DNA of 64,000 bases from UBA4615 sp044368415 (GTDB lineage Bacteria; Pseudomonadota; Gammaproteobacteria; Burkholderiales; Burkholderiaceae_E): contig JBIPLJ010000006.1 of the NCBI GenBank assembly GCA_044368415.1, forward strand, positions 51,162 to 115,161. Reading direction: 5' to 3'. Positions 26,782 to 34,797 of this stretch are shown here, piece by piece. A program made the position numbers and the translations under genes. Every line of letters starts with the position of its first letter. Position 1 is the stretch's first letter. The notes below the pieces were generated by a model that did no database searches, had not been told where the DNA came from, and saw only the letters and a program-made list of their open reading frames with translations.

Positions 26782-28170
26782 ATGCTCTCGAACCTCGAAC
26801 TGGAACGTCTCACCGAAGCCGATGTCGGCCGTCGGTTCAACGACCCGACCGGTCTGTCCGGCTGGGTCCGGATCGAACCGCGACCGGTCCGCCGGGTCGT
26901 CGTCGACTTCTCGGTCCGCGTCGGGGAACCCGGACGTCAGCGCGACCTGAAGATCGGCACCTGGCCCGACCGTACGCTCGCGGAAATCCAACAGAACGCA
27001 GAACGCGTGCGCCGCAACGAAGACGCGCTGCCGGCGGCCGGCGTCGCCGCCGCAGCCCGTGCGCTGCAGCAGACACCGGCCTCCTCGGTGACCTCGGTAC
27101 CGGCAAAGGCGCCTTTGATCCCACACGGCTGGGTGTCGCCCAACGGCAGTGCCCTGCCGCCGGCGCCGCTCTTCGACGCGCCGCCGGTCGTGCGCACCGT
27201 GACGCCGGCGACCGTCACTGAGGTCTTCGAGCTGTGGCGCGCCGATGCGTTGGCCGCCCGCAAGGACGGCGGCGAATCGGTCCGGCGCAGCATGAACAAG
27301 GACGTGCTCCCGACGCTGGGCGATTCGGTCGCCAACGCGGTGCGACGTGGCGAGGTCGTCGCGGTGCTAGAGCGCATCGTCGAGCGCGGCTCGGCCCGGC
27401 AGGCGGGCTGCGTACTCGCCGATCTGCGCCAGATGTTCCGTTGGGCCGCCCAGTCGGGCTTCGTCGAGGCTGATCCGACCGCGACGCTGCGCAAGTCCGA
27501 TTTCGGTGGCGCCCCCAAGGCCCGCCGCCGCCGCCTGACCGATCAGGAGGTGGCCGAGCTCGCCTCGAAGATGCGCGGCGCCCGCCTGGCGCGTCACATC
27601 CGGCACGCCATCTGGCTGATGCTGGGCACTGGCGCCCGGATCGGCGAGATCGCGCATGCGCGCTGGCAGGACGTCGATCTGGAGGCCCGCACCTGGACGA
27701 TCCCGGCCGAATACAGCCACAGCGGCCGCGACCACGTGGTCCCGCTGTCGGACTTTGCCATGCGGCATTTCCTGCCCGACGGCGAGGCCCGCCGCTCGGA
27801 CGCCTGGGTCTTCCCGGGCCGCTACGCGTCTGAGGCGCTGTCGCCCAAGGCGCTGGGCAAGCAGATCCGTGACCGCCAGCGTGGCAGCCATATCCGCGGC
27901 CGCGCCAGCGGCACCACGACGCTGCTGCTCGCCGGCGGCGCCTGGACCCCTCTGGATCTGCGCCGAACCGCGGCTGCGCTGCTGGCCGAGATGGGCGTGC
28001 GCCCGGACGTGATCGGCGCCTGCCTCGACCATGCGGTGCGGGGCGACGCGCAGCGTGCCTACCATCGGTTGCCGACGCTCGAGGAGCGCCGCGGAGCGCT
28101 ACAGCGGCTCGGCGAGCGCCTCGACGTGATCGAGCGCACGCCACAGGACGAGACGCGCCGCGTCGCCTGA
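26782..28170 (+). CDS. Tyrosine recombinase / phage-type integrase, diverged catalytic site
   Basis: The 462-residue protein has an N-terminal DUF4102-like arm-binding region (VVDFSVRVGEPGRQRDLKIGTW), a core-binding helical region (about 145-245) and a C-terminal catalytic domain. Arg286 (GTGARIGEIAHARW), Arg394 (LDLRRTAAALL), His417 (CLDHA) and the nucleophile Tyr427 (RAYHR) are present. The His of the usual HxLR box is Leu391, and the usual Lys before HxVPLS is absent (YSHSGRDHVVPLS). The gene is intact with normal codon use. It is followed by tRNA-Pro on the opposite strand about 540 bases away, a common integration target, but no excisionase, phage gene or repeat of the tRNA end was found nearby. 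Confidence 0.85.
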   Translation: MLSNLELERLTEADVGRRFNDPTGLSGWVRIEPRPVRRVVVDFSVRVGEPGRQRDLKIGTWPDRTLAEIQQNAERVRRNEDALPAAGVAAAARALQQTPASSVTSVPAKAPLIPHGWVSPNGSALPPAPLFDAPPVVRTVTPATVTEVFELWRADALAARKDGGESVRRSMNKDVLPTLGDSVANAVRRGEVVAVLERIVERGSARQAGCVLADLRQMFRWAAQSGFVEADPTATLRKSDFGGAPKARRRRLTDQEVAELASKMRGARLARHIRHAIWLMLGTGARIGEIAHARWQDVDLEARTWTIPAEYSHSGRDHVVPLSDFAMRHFLPDGEARRSDAWVFPGRYASEALSPKALGKQIRDRQRGSHIRGRASGTTTLLLAGGAWTPLDLRRTAAALLAEMGVRPDVIGACLDHAVRGDAQRAYHRLPTLEERRGALQRLGERLDVIERTPQDETRRVA

Positions 28171-28192
28171 CGGCGGCCTTCGCCTCGACCGG

Positions 28193-28214
28193 ACGGCCCG
28201 CCTCGGCGGGCCGT
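28193..28214 (+). terminator. Hairpin after the recombinase gene
   Basis: ACGGCCCGCC and GGCGGGCCGT form a perfect 10-base inverted repeat with a 2-base centre, starting 22 bases after the recombinase stop. No T run follows. It is a likely 3'-end structure of that transcript. Confidence 0.5.
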
Positions 28215-28670
28215 TCGCATGCAGGGGCGGGCTACAGGCCGCGCAGCGCAACCAGTGCCAGCCAGGCATGCGATGTGCAGCAGATCTGCGCGGCGCAGCC
28301 GGCCGAACTGCATCAGCCGGGAGAACACCTGTGCCAGTCGCCCATCGCGAGCACGCGCAGTGCCGGCGCCCGCCACCTGCAGCACCCGCGGCCCGTGCGC
28401 CGCGATGGCGCTAGTGACGAACCAGGTGTCCGAGAAGTCGAGGAACACGGTGGACACCGCGATCCCGGTGTTCCGGGCGCGCAATCGGCTCGGCCAGCGT
28501 CGCCGGTAGGCAGAAGGCCGAACCCCAGGCCGGAAGCTGCCCGCCCCCGAACGCCGTGATGACCGCCGTCCGATGCACGCCCGGGCCTGCGCCGCGGCAC
28601 CCGGCCCTACCGGAGGATCCAGCGCCTCCGGCGCCCGAATGTACCGGTGCAGAGAACGGGGACCCCAGAC
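28215..28670. other. Non-coding or decayed stretch between recombinase and tRNA-Pro
   Basis: No frame here gives a recognisable protein on either strand. A minus-strand frame contains NTGIAVSTVFLDFSDTWFV and continues without a start or domain I can identify; it may be a gene remnant. Its place between an integrase gene and a tRNA fits leftover island DNA, but that is inference. Confidence 0.35.
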
Positions 28671-28702
28671 AAACAAAAGCCCAGGTCGTTGAGGACCTGG
28701 GC
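28671..28702 (-). terminator. Intrinsic terminator after tRNA-Pro
   Basis: GCCCAGGTC (28679-28687) and GACCTGGGC (28694-28702) form a 9-base stem with a 6-base loop. On the minus strand it is followed by TTTTGTTT (28678-28671). It starts 12 bases after the tRNA 3' end. Confidence 0.92.
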
Positions 28703-28713
28703 ACTTGCTTTGA

Positions 28714-28790
28714 TGGTCGGGACGGCGGGATTCGAACTCGCGACCCCCTGCACCCCATGCAGGTGCGCTACCAGGCTGCGCTACGCCCCG
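28714..28790 (-). tRNA. tRNA-Pro (anticodon GGG)
   Basis: 77 bases including an encoded CCA end. The acceptor stem CGGGGCG/CGTCCCG pairs fully with one G-T. The anticodon stem CCTGC/GCAGG encloses loop ATGGGGT, giving anticodon GGG for CCC/CCU codons. The T arm GAGTTCGAATC is canonical. A terminator follows directly. Confidence 0.96.
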
Positions 28791-28801
28791 ACAGACAGCG
28801 G

Positions 28802-28810
28802 AGTATAGCA
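28802..28810 (-). promoter_or_regulatory. Extended -10 promoter of tRNA-Pro
   Basis: On the minus strand TGCTATACT contains the -10 hexamer TATACT (28802-28807) with the TGn extension. It is 11 bases before the tRNA 5' end. The -35 region overlaps the merR stop and is poor. Confidence 0.5.
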
Positions 28811-28824
28811 GGCTCGGCACCGCC

Positions 28825-29283
28825 TCAGCGGCGATGCGGCGGCTCGGGCTGCAGGAGATGGAGCGCGGCGAGCAGATCGCCGCGCAGGGCGGCCAATCCG
28901 TCCTCGGCATCGACCCCTGTGGTGGACTCGATCGGGTCGCCCGGCAGAGGCTCGGTCCCGGCGGGCGCCGCTGCGGCAGCCTCTTTGCGACGGCCGTTCT
29001 GCGCGGCCTCACCCAGCCGGTTGCGCGCGCCACTGATCGTGAAGCCCTGCTCGTAGAGCAGCTCGCGGATCCGGCGCACCAGCAGCACCTCGTGATGCTG
29101 GTAGTAGCGGCGGTTGCCGCGCCGCTTCATCGGGCGCAGCTGGGTGAACTCCTGCTCCCAGTAGCGCAGCACATGCGGCTTGACCCCGCACAGCTCGCTC
29201 ACTTCGCCGATGGTGAAGTAGCGCTTGGCCGGAATCGGGGGCAGCGGCGTGCGGGCGTCCAGCTTGCCGGGGGCGGCGCTCAT
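28825..29283 (-). CDS. MerR-family regulator downstream of ihfA
   Basis: This 152-residue protein has a MerR-type winged helix (about residues 20-85): KRYFTIGEVSELCGVKPHVLRYWEQEF, then QLRPMKRRGNRRYYQHHEVLLV and RRIRELLYEQGFTISGARNRL. The remaining C-terminal part is Ala/Pro/Glu-rich, with no metal-binding cysteines or drug-binding domain. It is the small MerR protein typically found immediately after ihfA in proteobacteria; its targets are not known to me. The ATG overlaps the ihfA stop as ATGA (29280-29283), so translation is coupled. It is the last gene of the thrS operon. Confidence 0.93.
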   Translation of the reverse strand: MSAAPGKLDARTPLPPIPAKRYFTIGEVSELCGVKPHVLRYWEQEFTQLRPMKRRGNRRYYQHHEVLLVRRIRELLYEQGFTISGARNRLGEAAQNGRRKEAAAAAPAGTEPLPGDPIESTTGVDAEDGLAALRGDLLAALHLLQPEPPHRR

Positions 29284-29678
29284 TCGGGCGGCAGGCGCTC
29301 GATGAGCGCCTTGAGCTTCTGGCTCGCATGGAAGGTCACGACGCGACGGGCCGAGATCGGAATCTCCTCGCCGGTCTTGGGATTGCGGCCGGGACGCTGC
29401 GGCTTGTCGCGCAGCTGAAAGTTGCCGAAACCCGACAGCTTCACCGATTCGCCCCGCTCGAGCGCATCGCGGATCTCGTCGAAGAAGGTCTCGACCATGT
29501 CCTTGGCTTCGCGCTTGTTGAGGCCGACCCGCTCGAACAGCATCTCGGCCAGCTCGGCCTTGGTGAGCGTGAATGCATCGTCTACCCGCGGCATGGCGCC
29601 AAGCGCGGCGGCGAGATCGCGCTCGCGCGCCTCGAGCGCTAGATCGGGTCCGAGATCGGACGGGGACGATTGGTTCAT
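29280..29678 (-). CDS. ihfA: Integration host factor subunit alpha
   Basis: DNA-bending nucleoid protein that works as a heterodimer with IhfB. The product has 132 residues, about 30 longer than the enterobacterial form because of an N-terminal extension ending near PRVDDAFTLTKAELAE. The HU/IHF fold follows: FERVGLNKREAKDMVETFFDEI, GESVKLSGFGNFQLRDK and the DNA-minor-groove arm RPGRNPKTGEEIPISARRVVTF with its intercalating Pro. Position after pheT is the conserved one. An internal start near the normal N-terminus would need a non-ATG codon, so the extended form is kept. Confidence 0.96.
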   Translation of the reverse strand: MNQSSPSDLGPDLALEARERDLAAALGAMPRVDDAFTLTKAELAEMLFERVGLNKREAKDMVETFFDEIRDALERGESVKLSGFGNFQLRDKPQRPGRNPKTGEEIPISARRVVTFHASQKLKALIERLPPE

Positions 29679-29689
29679 CGTTGGGTGCG

Positions 29690-32140
29690 TCAGGACGATC
29701 TGAGTCGGGCTCCGCGTGTCTCACCCAGCCGGACCGTGATCACCCTCATCGCCGAATCCACTTCGGCATCCTCGAGGGTGCGCCGAGTATCTTGCATCCA
29801 GAACCGGAAGGCAAGACTTTTCTCCTTATTTTCCAATCCCTTACCGCGATATTCGTCGAACAGCCTCACGTCCCGCAACGGTTCGAGAAGGGGCTCGGCG
29901 CGGCGCAGCGCGGCGATGTCGGAAAGCACCGCGGACACCGTCACCCCCTCCGGCAGAACGAAAGCGAGGTCTCGGATGGCTGGCGGGAAGCGGGAGAACT
30001 CCCGGTAGGCGGGCACTGTTCGGCGCAGCATCGGCTCGAGCGCCAGCTCGAAGAGGATCGGCGCATGTCCGGGCAGCTCGAGCGGCTGCACCAACCCGGG
30101 GTGCAGCGCGCCGAGCCAGCCGACGGGGTGGCCGTCGGCGTCGACGAGGCGTGCCGACTGACCGGGATGCAGCGCGGGATGCGCGGCGGACTCGCAGCGC
30201 AGCGTGCCGGCGCCGGCGATCGAATCGAGGTCCGCCTTGACGTCGAAGAAGTCGACCTCGCGGGTCTTCGCCCCCCACTGCTCGTCGAGCGCGGGCCCCC
30301 ATGCAACCCCTGCGATGCGCCATGGCTGATCGATGCCCGGCACCGACAGCGGGCCGCCCTGGGCAGCAGGGTCGCGCAGGAACACCCGCCCTACTTCGAA
30401 GAGCCGCACGCGGGCCGCCTTGCGGTTCAGGTTGTGACGCAGGTTGCCGAGCAGTCCGCCCCAGAGCGTCGTGCGCATCACGTTCATTGTCTCGGCGATC
30501 GGGTTGAGCAGCGCGATCGGCGCGGTCCCGGTCTCGAGCATCGTCTCCATCCGATCCGAGACGAACGCGAAGTTCACCACCTCCTGCCAGTCGCGGTCTG
30601 CCCAGGAGCGCTTGAGCAGCGTGGCCGAGCGGCGATCCTCGGGCACCGGGCGCATCGAGGCGCTCGCCCTCGGCGGGCGCACCGGGAGCCGTTCGAAGCC
30701 CCAGATGCGGACGACCTCCTCGATCAGGTCCTCCTCGATCTCCAGGTCGAAGCGGCGCGACGGCGGGGTCACGATCACCACCGCGTCCGAGCCGTCGGCG
30801 GCCGCGCCCGGCGAGACCTCGTACGGCAGCGCCAGGCGCTCGAAGGCCGCGGTGCAGTCGGCCAGTCCGATGTCGGCGCCGATGACCTTGCGGGCGCGGG
30901 CCACCCGCATCGACACCGGCAAACGCCCGGGCAGCGAGGTGATCGTGTCGTCCAGCGGGCCGACGCGGCCGCCGCAGACGTCGACGATCAGGCGCGTCAG
31001 GTACTCGAGGTCGTCGACGGTACTCACCGCGTCGACACCGCGCTCGAAGCGCTGCGCGGCGTCGGTCGAGAAGTTGTAACGGCGGGCGCGCCCAGCGACC
31101 GAGGCCGGCCACCAGAAGGCCGCTTCGACGTAGATGTCGGTGGTGTCCAGCGAAACCGCAGTGGCCTCGCCGCCCATGATGCCGGCGAGGCTCTCGACCC
31201 GGCTCGCGTCGGCGATCACGCCGACCGGCAGGCCGTGCTCGTCGGGGCAGAGCTCGACGGTCTGGCCGTTGAGCAGTTCGAGGCGCTCGCCCGCACGGCC
31301 CCAGCGGACCTGCAGCCCACCGTCGATCTTCGAGAGATCGAAGACGTGTGTCGGCCGGCCGAGCTCGAGCATCACGTAGTTCGAGATGTCCACCAGCGCC
31401 GAGATCGCGCGCTGGCCAGAGCGCTCCAGGCGCTCGCGCATCCAGACGGGCGTCGGCGCACGCGCATCGACACCGCGGATGACACGCCCACTGAAACGTC
31501 CGCACAGCTCCGGCGCCTCGATGCTCACCGTCAGCGTGTTCTCGATCGTCGGCTCGACCGGCTCGAACGTCGGCAGCACCAGCGGCGCACCGGTGATCGC
31601 GGCAACCTCGCGCGCGATGCCGGTCACAGACATGCAATGCGCGAGGTTGGGCGTGAGCTTGAGCAGCCAGAGCTGATCGTCGAGCCACAGCGCATCGCGC
31701 AGCGAGGTGCCCACCGTCAGCGCGTCGGACAGGGACAGCAGGCCGCCGTGATCCTCGGACAGCCCGAGCTCGCGTGCCGAGCACAGCATCCCGCGGCTCT
31801 CGACGCCGCGCATCTTCGCGATGCCGATCTTCATGCCGCCGGGCAGCTCGGCGCCGGGCAGCGCACACGGGGCCTTCATCCCGGCAACCACGTTCGGCGC
31901 GCCGCAGACGATCTGCTGCGGCTCGGCCGCACCGACATCGACGCTGCAGACGTTGAGCTTGTCGGCGTTCGGATGCCGCGTCACCTCGAGCACCTTGCCC
32001 ACCACGACACCCGTGAAGGGCGGCGCCGCCGGCGCGCGCTCCTCGACCTCGAGGCCGGCCATCGTCAGTGCATGGGCCAGCTCCTCACTGGACAGATCGG
32101 GGTTCGCGTAGGCGCGCAGCCACCGTTCGGAGAATTTCAT
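29690..32140 (-). CDS. pheT: Phenylalanyl-tRNA synthetase beta subunit
   Basis: Forms the alpha2-beta2 PheRS with PheS and charges tRNA-Phe. At 816 residues the length is standard. It starts MKFSERWLRAYANPDLSS. Visible parts are the N-terminal tRNA-binding EMAP-like domain (GVVVGKVLEVTRHPNADKLNVCSVD), the B3/B4 editing region (SRGMLCSARELGL, RPTHVFDLSKID), the B5 domain and the C-terminal ferredoxin-like anticodon-binding domain (REFSRFPPAIRDLAFVLPEGV). The ATG at 32140 is 28 bases after the pheS stop; the longer upstream frame lies within pheS. Confidence 0.97.
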   Translation of the reverse strand: MKFSERWLRAYANPDLSSEELAHALTMAGLEVEERAPAAPPFTGVVVGKVLEVTRHPNADKLNVCSVDVGAAEPQQIVCGAPNVVAGMKAPCALPGAELPGGMKIGIAKMRGVESRGMLCSARELGLSEDHGGLLSLSDALTVGTSLRDALWLDDQLWLLKLTPNLAHCMSVTGIAREVAAITGAPLVLPTFEPVEPTIENTLTVSIEAPELCGRFSGRVIRGVDARAPTPVWMRERLERSGQRAISALVDISNYVMLELGRPTHVFDLSKIDGGLQVRWGRAGERLELLNGQTVELCPDEHGLPVGVIADASRVESLAGIMGGEATAVSLDTTDIYVEAAFWWPASVAGRARRYNFSTDAAQRFERGVDAVSTVDDLEYLTRLIVDVCGGRVGPLDDTITSLPGRLPVSMRVARARKVIGADIGLADCTAAFERLALPYEVSPGAAADGSDAVVIVTPPSRRFDLEIEEDLIEEVVRIWGFERLPVRPPRASASMRPVPEDRRSATLLKRSWADRDWQEVVNFAFVSDRMETMLETGTAPIALLNPIAETMNVMRTTLWGGLLGNLRHNLNRKAARVRLFEVGRVFLRDPAAQGGPLSVPGIDQPWRIAGVAWGPALDEQWGAKTREVDFFDVKADLDSIAGAGTLRCESAAHPALHPGQSARLVDADGHPVGWLGALHPGLVQPLELPGHAPILFELALEPMLRRTVPAYREFSRFPPAIRDLAFVLPEGVTVSAVLSDIAALRRAEPLLEPLRDVRLFDEYRGKGLENKEKSLAFRFWMQDTRRTLEDAEVDSAMRVITVRLGETRGARLRSS

Positions 32141-32168
32141 CGACGCCCTCTTCTTCGTGTCGTGCGGT

Positions 32169-33233
32169 TCAGCGGTCGAACTGGCCGAGGAAACGCAGGT
32201 CGTTCTCGTAGAACATCCGAAGGTCCCCGACGCCGTAGCGCAGCATCGCGAGCCGTTCGATGCCCGAGCCGAACGCAAATCCGATGTAGCGCTCCGGGTC
32301 CAGCCCGATGTTGCGCACGACGTTCGGATGAACCTGTCCCGAGCCCGACACCTCGAGCCAGCGGCCGGCCAGCGGCCCGTCGGCGAAGCGCATGTCGATC
32401 TCGGCCGAAGGCTCGGTGAACGGGAAGTAGGACGGGCGGAAGCGCACGTCGAGGTCGTCGCGCTCGAAGAAGCGCCGCAGGAACTCGGTGTAGACGTTTT
32501 TCAGGTCGGCGAAGGAAATGTCCTCCTCGATCCACATGCCCTCGACCTGGTGGAACATCGGCGAGTGCGTGGCATCGGAATCGACGCGATACGTCTTGCC
32601 AGGCGCGATCACCTTGATGGGGGGCGCGTGCATTCGCGCGTAGCGCACCTGCATCGGGCTGGTATGCGTTCGCAGCAGCAGACCGCGGCCGCGCCCGTCC
32701 TTGCCATCGACATAGAAGGTGTCGTGCATCGAGCGCGCCGGATGGTTCTCCGGCGTGTTGAGCGCGGTGAAGTTGAAGAAGTCCTCTTCGATCTCCGGGC
32801 CGTCGGCCACGTCGAAGCCGATCGAGCGGAAGATTGCCTCGACCCGCTCGATGGTCAGCGTCACCGGATGCAGCCCGCCGCGGCTGGCGCCGCGCCCGGG
32901 TAGCGTGACGTCGATCGCCTCCTGCGACAGGCGCACATCGAGCGCCGCTTGGTCGAGCAACTGCTGGCGCGCGTTGATCAGCACTTCGATCGCCTGCTTG
33001 GCCTCGTTGAGACGCTTTCCGACCGGGCCGCGCGCCTCGGACGAGAGCTTGCCGAGGGACTTCATCCGCGCCGTGAGCAGGCCGTCCCTGCCCAGGAAGC
33101 GCGCCTTGGCGTTGGCCAGCGCCGCGGCATCACCCGCCGCAGCGAGCAGGTCACGGGCCTCGTCGACGAGCCGCTGCGTGTCGCCGCCGATGCCGTCGTT
33201 CATCAAGCCGTCGTTCGTCAAGCTGTCGTTCAT
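32169..33233 (-). CDS. pheS: Phenylalanyl-tRNA synthetase alpha subunit
   Basis: Catalytic subunit of PheRS. The 354-residue product has an N-terminal coiled coil (about residues 20-95), then the class II catalytic core: motif 2 region HTSPMQVRYAR and KTYRVDSDATHSPMFHQVEG, and motif 3 FGSGIERLAMLRYG. The first residues MNDSLTNDGLMNDGIGGD come from a 15-base tandem repeat that supplies two possible ATG starts (33233 and 33203). The second would remove ten residues and still leave the whole domain. It lies between rplT and pheT. Confidence 0.97.
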   Translation of the reverse strand: MNDSLTNDGLMNDGIGGDTQRLVDEARDLLAAAGDAAALANAKARFLGRDGLLTARMKSLGKLSSEARGPVGKRLNEAKQAIEVLINARQQLLDQAALDVRLSQEAIDVTLPGRGASRGGLHPVTLTIERVEAIFRSIGFDVADGPEIEEDFFNFTALNTPENHPARSMHDTFYVDGKDGRGRGLLLRTHTSPMQVRYARMHAPPIKVIAPGKTYRVDSDATHSPMFHQVEGMWIEEDISFADLKNVYTEFLRRFFERDDLDVRFRPSYFPFTEPSAEIDMRFADGPLAGRWLEVSGSGQVHPNVVRNIGLDPERYIGFAFGSGIERLAMLRYGVGDLRMFYENDLRFLGQFDR

Positions 33234-33234
33234 C
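33192..33234 (-). repeat. 15-base tandem repeat across the pheS start codon
   Basis: Three near-identical 15-base units (33192-33206, 33207-33221, 33222 onward) encode MNDSL, TNDGL and MNDGI. Two of the three carry an ATG in the same position, so the duplication has produced alternative start codons. Confidence 0.85.
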
Positions 33235-33314
33235 GGATCCTCGAATCGTCAAGGTACGGTTCCTGCGGGTGTCGCCGCACCGCGGGCCAGGCTGCGGGCG
33301 CGACTGAAACGACA

Positions 33315-33336
33315 ACGGGGCCGTCTCCGGCCCCGT
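33315..33336 (-). terminator. Hairpin between rplT and pheS
   Basis: ACGGGGCCG (33315-33323) and CGGCCCCGT (33328-33336) make a 9-base stem with a 4-base loop, in the 202-base gap. The minus-strand sequence after it (TGTCGTTTC) has only a weak T run. It may be a partial terminator or an attenuator ahead of pheST. No Phe-rich leader peptide was seen. Confidence 0.45.
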
Positions 33337-33435
33337 CATCCGCGACACCGCCTGCGGCGCCGCGCTTCATCGATACGATCCGTTTGCCCGGACCGTGCGC
33401 CGACATCGGTGCAGCGGTACGTGGGCGCCGGCTCG

Positions 33436-33795
33436 TCAGGCTCCGATCGAGGCCTTCACCCGGGCGACGATCGCCGCGAACGCCGGCTTGTCGTTCACCG
33501 CGAGTTCGGCCAGGACCTTGCGGTCGAGTCCGATCTCAGACTTGTTCAGTCCGGCGATGAAGCGGCTGTAATTGATACCGTGCTCGCGGGCCGCTGCATT
33601 GATACGCGCGATCCACAGCGTGCGGAAGACGCGCTTGCGGGTGCGGCGGTCACGGTAAGCGTACTGGCCGGCGCGCATCACCGCCTGCTTGGCGATGCGA
33701 TAGACGTTGTTGCGGCGGCCGCGGTAACCCTTGGCCAGCTTGAGGATCTTCTTGTGACGGGCGCGGGCCGTTACACCACGTTTAACTCGGGGCAT
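33436..33795 (-). CDS. rplT: 50S ribosomal protein L20
   Basis: This 119-residue, basic protein is essential for early 50S assembly. It has the typical start MPRVKRGVTARARHKKILKLAKGYRGRRNNVYRIAKQ (read in part) and the globular C-terminal part NYSRFIAGLNKSEIGLDRKVLAELA. It is 12 bases after rpmI in the infC-rpmI-rplT arrangement. In other bacteria L20 represses its own operon by binding the leader mRNA; whether this occurs here is not shown. Confidence 0.98.
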   Translation of the reverse strand: MPRVKRGVTARARHKKILKLAKGYRGRRNNVYRIAKQAVMRAGQYAYRDRRTRKRVFRTLWIARINAAAREHGINYSRFIAGLNKSEIGLDRKVLAELAVNDKPAFAAIVARVKASIGA

Positions 33796-33807
33796 CTCGT
33801 CCCTCCC

Positions 33808-34005
33808 TTACGCGTACGGCATCATGGCCCGGACGCTTACGACGTCGGACTCATGGACCTGAGTGGAACCGCGAAGGTGACGCTTGTTCTTCGTCGTCTT
33901 CTTGGTGAGGATGTGGCGCTTGAACGCTTGTCCCCGCTTGATGGTGCCGCCTGCGCGGACCCGAAAGCGCTTCGCAGCGCTCTTCTTCGTCTTCATCTTG
34001 GGCAT
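33808..34005 (-). CDS. rpmI: 50S ribosomal protein L35
   Basis: This 65-residue basic protein has the full family pattern: MPKMKTKKSAAKRFRVRAGG, KRGQAFKRHILTKKTTKNKR and the C-terminal VRAMMPYA. The ATG at 34005 gives exactly the conserved N-terminus; the longer frame upstream is intergenic. It is co-directional with infC (178-base gap) and rplT (12-base gap). Confidence 0.98.
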   Translation of the reverse strand: MPKMKTKKSAAKRFRVRAGGTIKRGQAFKRHILTKKTTKNKRHLRGSTQVHESDVVSVRAMMPYA

Positions 34006-34183
34006 GACTGCTCCGAGCTGACGCCTCTTCGAGGTGGCCGGACACACGCCAGCACTTCGAGAACCCGAGAGGCAAGGTTCCCCCGGGACCGCTCACTCGG
34101 AGCGTGCCCCTGGAAACTGCCGGCCCGACGCACGCCGTGCGCCAAGCCGGGTAACAGACAAGTATATCAGAAGAATCAGCGGC
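34006..34183 (-). other. rpmI-rplT leader region
   Basis: This gap between infC and rpmI is longer than most in the operon and GC-rich with several short inverted repeats (for example GCACG/CGTGC near 34125). On the minus strand a TATACT hexamer lies near 34162-34167, a possible internal promoter without a good -35. By analogy with other bacteria, this is where an L20-responsive element would sit. No specific structure was confirmed. Confidence 0.25.
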
Positions 34184-34717
34184 TTACTTCTTCTTCTTCG
34201 GCGCGATGATCATGATCATCTGGCGCCCCTCGAGCTTCGGCATCGACTCGACCTGCCCGACCCCTTCGAGGTCGGTGCGGATCCGCTCGAGCAGACGCAC
34301 GCCAAACTCTTGGTGGGCCATCTCGCGGCCCCGGAAACGCAGCGTGATCTTGGCCTTGTCGCCCTCGTCCAGGAACCGGTTCAGGTTGCGCAGCTTGACG
34401 TTGTAGTCGTTGTCATCTGTGCCCGGCCGGAACTTGACCTCCTTGACCTGGATGATCTTCTGCTTGGCCCGGGCCTCGGCGGCGCGTTTCTGTTCCTGGT
34501 ACTTGAACTTGCCATAGTCCATCAGCCGGGCCACGGGCGGTACCGCCGTGGGGGCGATCTCGACCAGGTCGACCTCGGCCTCTTCGGCCATCCGGATGGC
34601 GTCCCGCGTGGCCACGATGCCCAGCGGCTGGTTGTCGACGCCCATCAGGCGCAGTTCGGGGACGTTGATCTCGCCGTTGATGCGGTGACCTCGGTCCCGC
34701 TCGTTCGCAGTAGCTAT
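34184..34717 (-). CDS. infC: Translation initiation factor IF-3, AUA start
   Basis: IF-3 binds the 30S subunit and rejects non-canonical start codons. The chosen start is ATA at 34717-34715, giving 177 residues beginning (M)ATANERDRGHRINGEINVPELRLMG, the usual family N-terminus. The body has AEEAEVDLVEIAPTAVPPVARLMDYGKFKYEQ-like sequence, the linker rich in Lys/Arg, and the C-terminal domain VKFRPGTDDNDY to MIMIIAPKKKK. A GGAG Shine-Dalgarno is 8 bases upstream. The only ATG in frame (34798) would add 27 unrelated residues and sit on the thrS stop. A rare start codon fits IF-3 autoregulation, known for the AUU start of E. coli infC. Confidence 0.95.
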   Translation of the reverse strand: MATANERDRGHRINGEINVPELRLMGVDNQPLGIVATRDAIRMAEEAEVDLVEIAPTAVPPVARLMDYGKFKYQEQKRAAEARAKQKIIQVKEVKFRPGTDDNDYNVKLRNLNRFLDEGDKAKITLRFRGREMAHQEFGVRLLERIRTDLEGVGQVESMPKLEGRQMIMIIAPKKKK

Positions 34718-34729
34718 GCTGTCATCTCC
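34715..34729 (-). promoter_or_regulatory. Shine-Dalgarno and AUA initiation codon of infC
   Basis: The minus strand reads GGAGATGACAGCATA. GGAG (34726-34729) is 8 bases from ATA (34715-34717). An ATG inside the spacer (GATGAC) is in another frame. The site should be discriminated against by IF-3 itself, giving negative autoregulation. Confidence 0.75.
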
Positions 34730-34797
34730 AACAAAGGAATCGAACGCCGGATGTACGGCAGAAAACCGACACCCCTCGAACGCGTCCCTCCGGGGCA

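Noticed and set aside
28714..28790. Attachment-site duplication of the tRNA-Pro 3' end
   Set aside because: No second copy of the tRNA 3' sequence was seen near the recombinase or elsewhere in the window.
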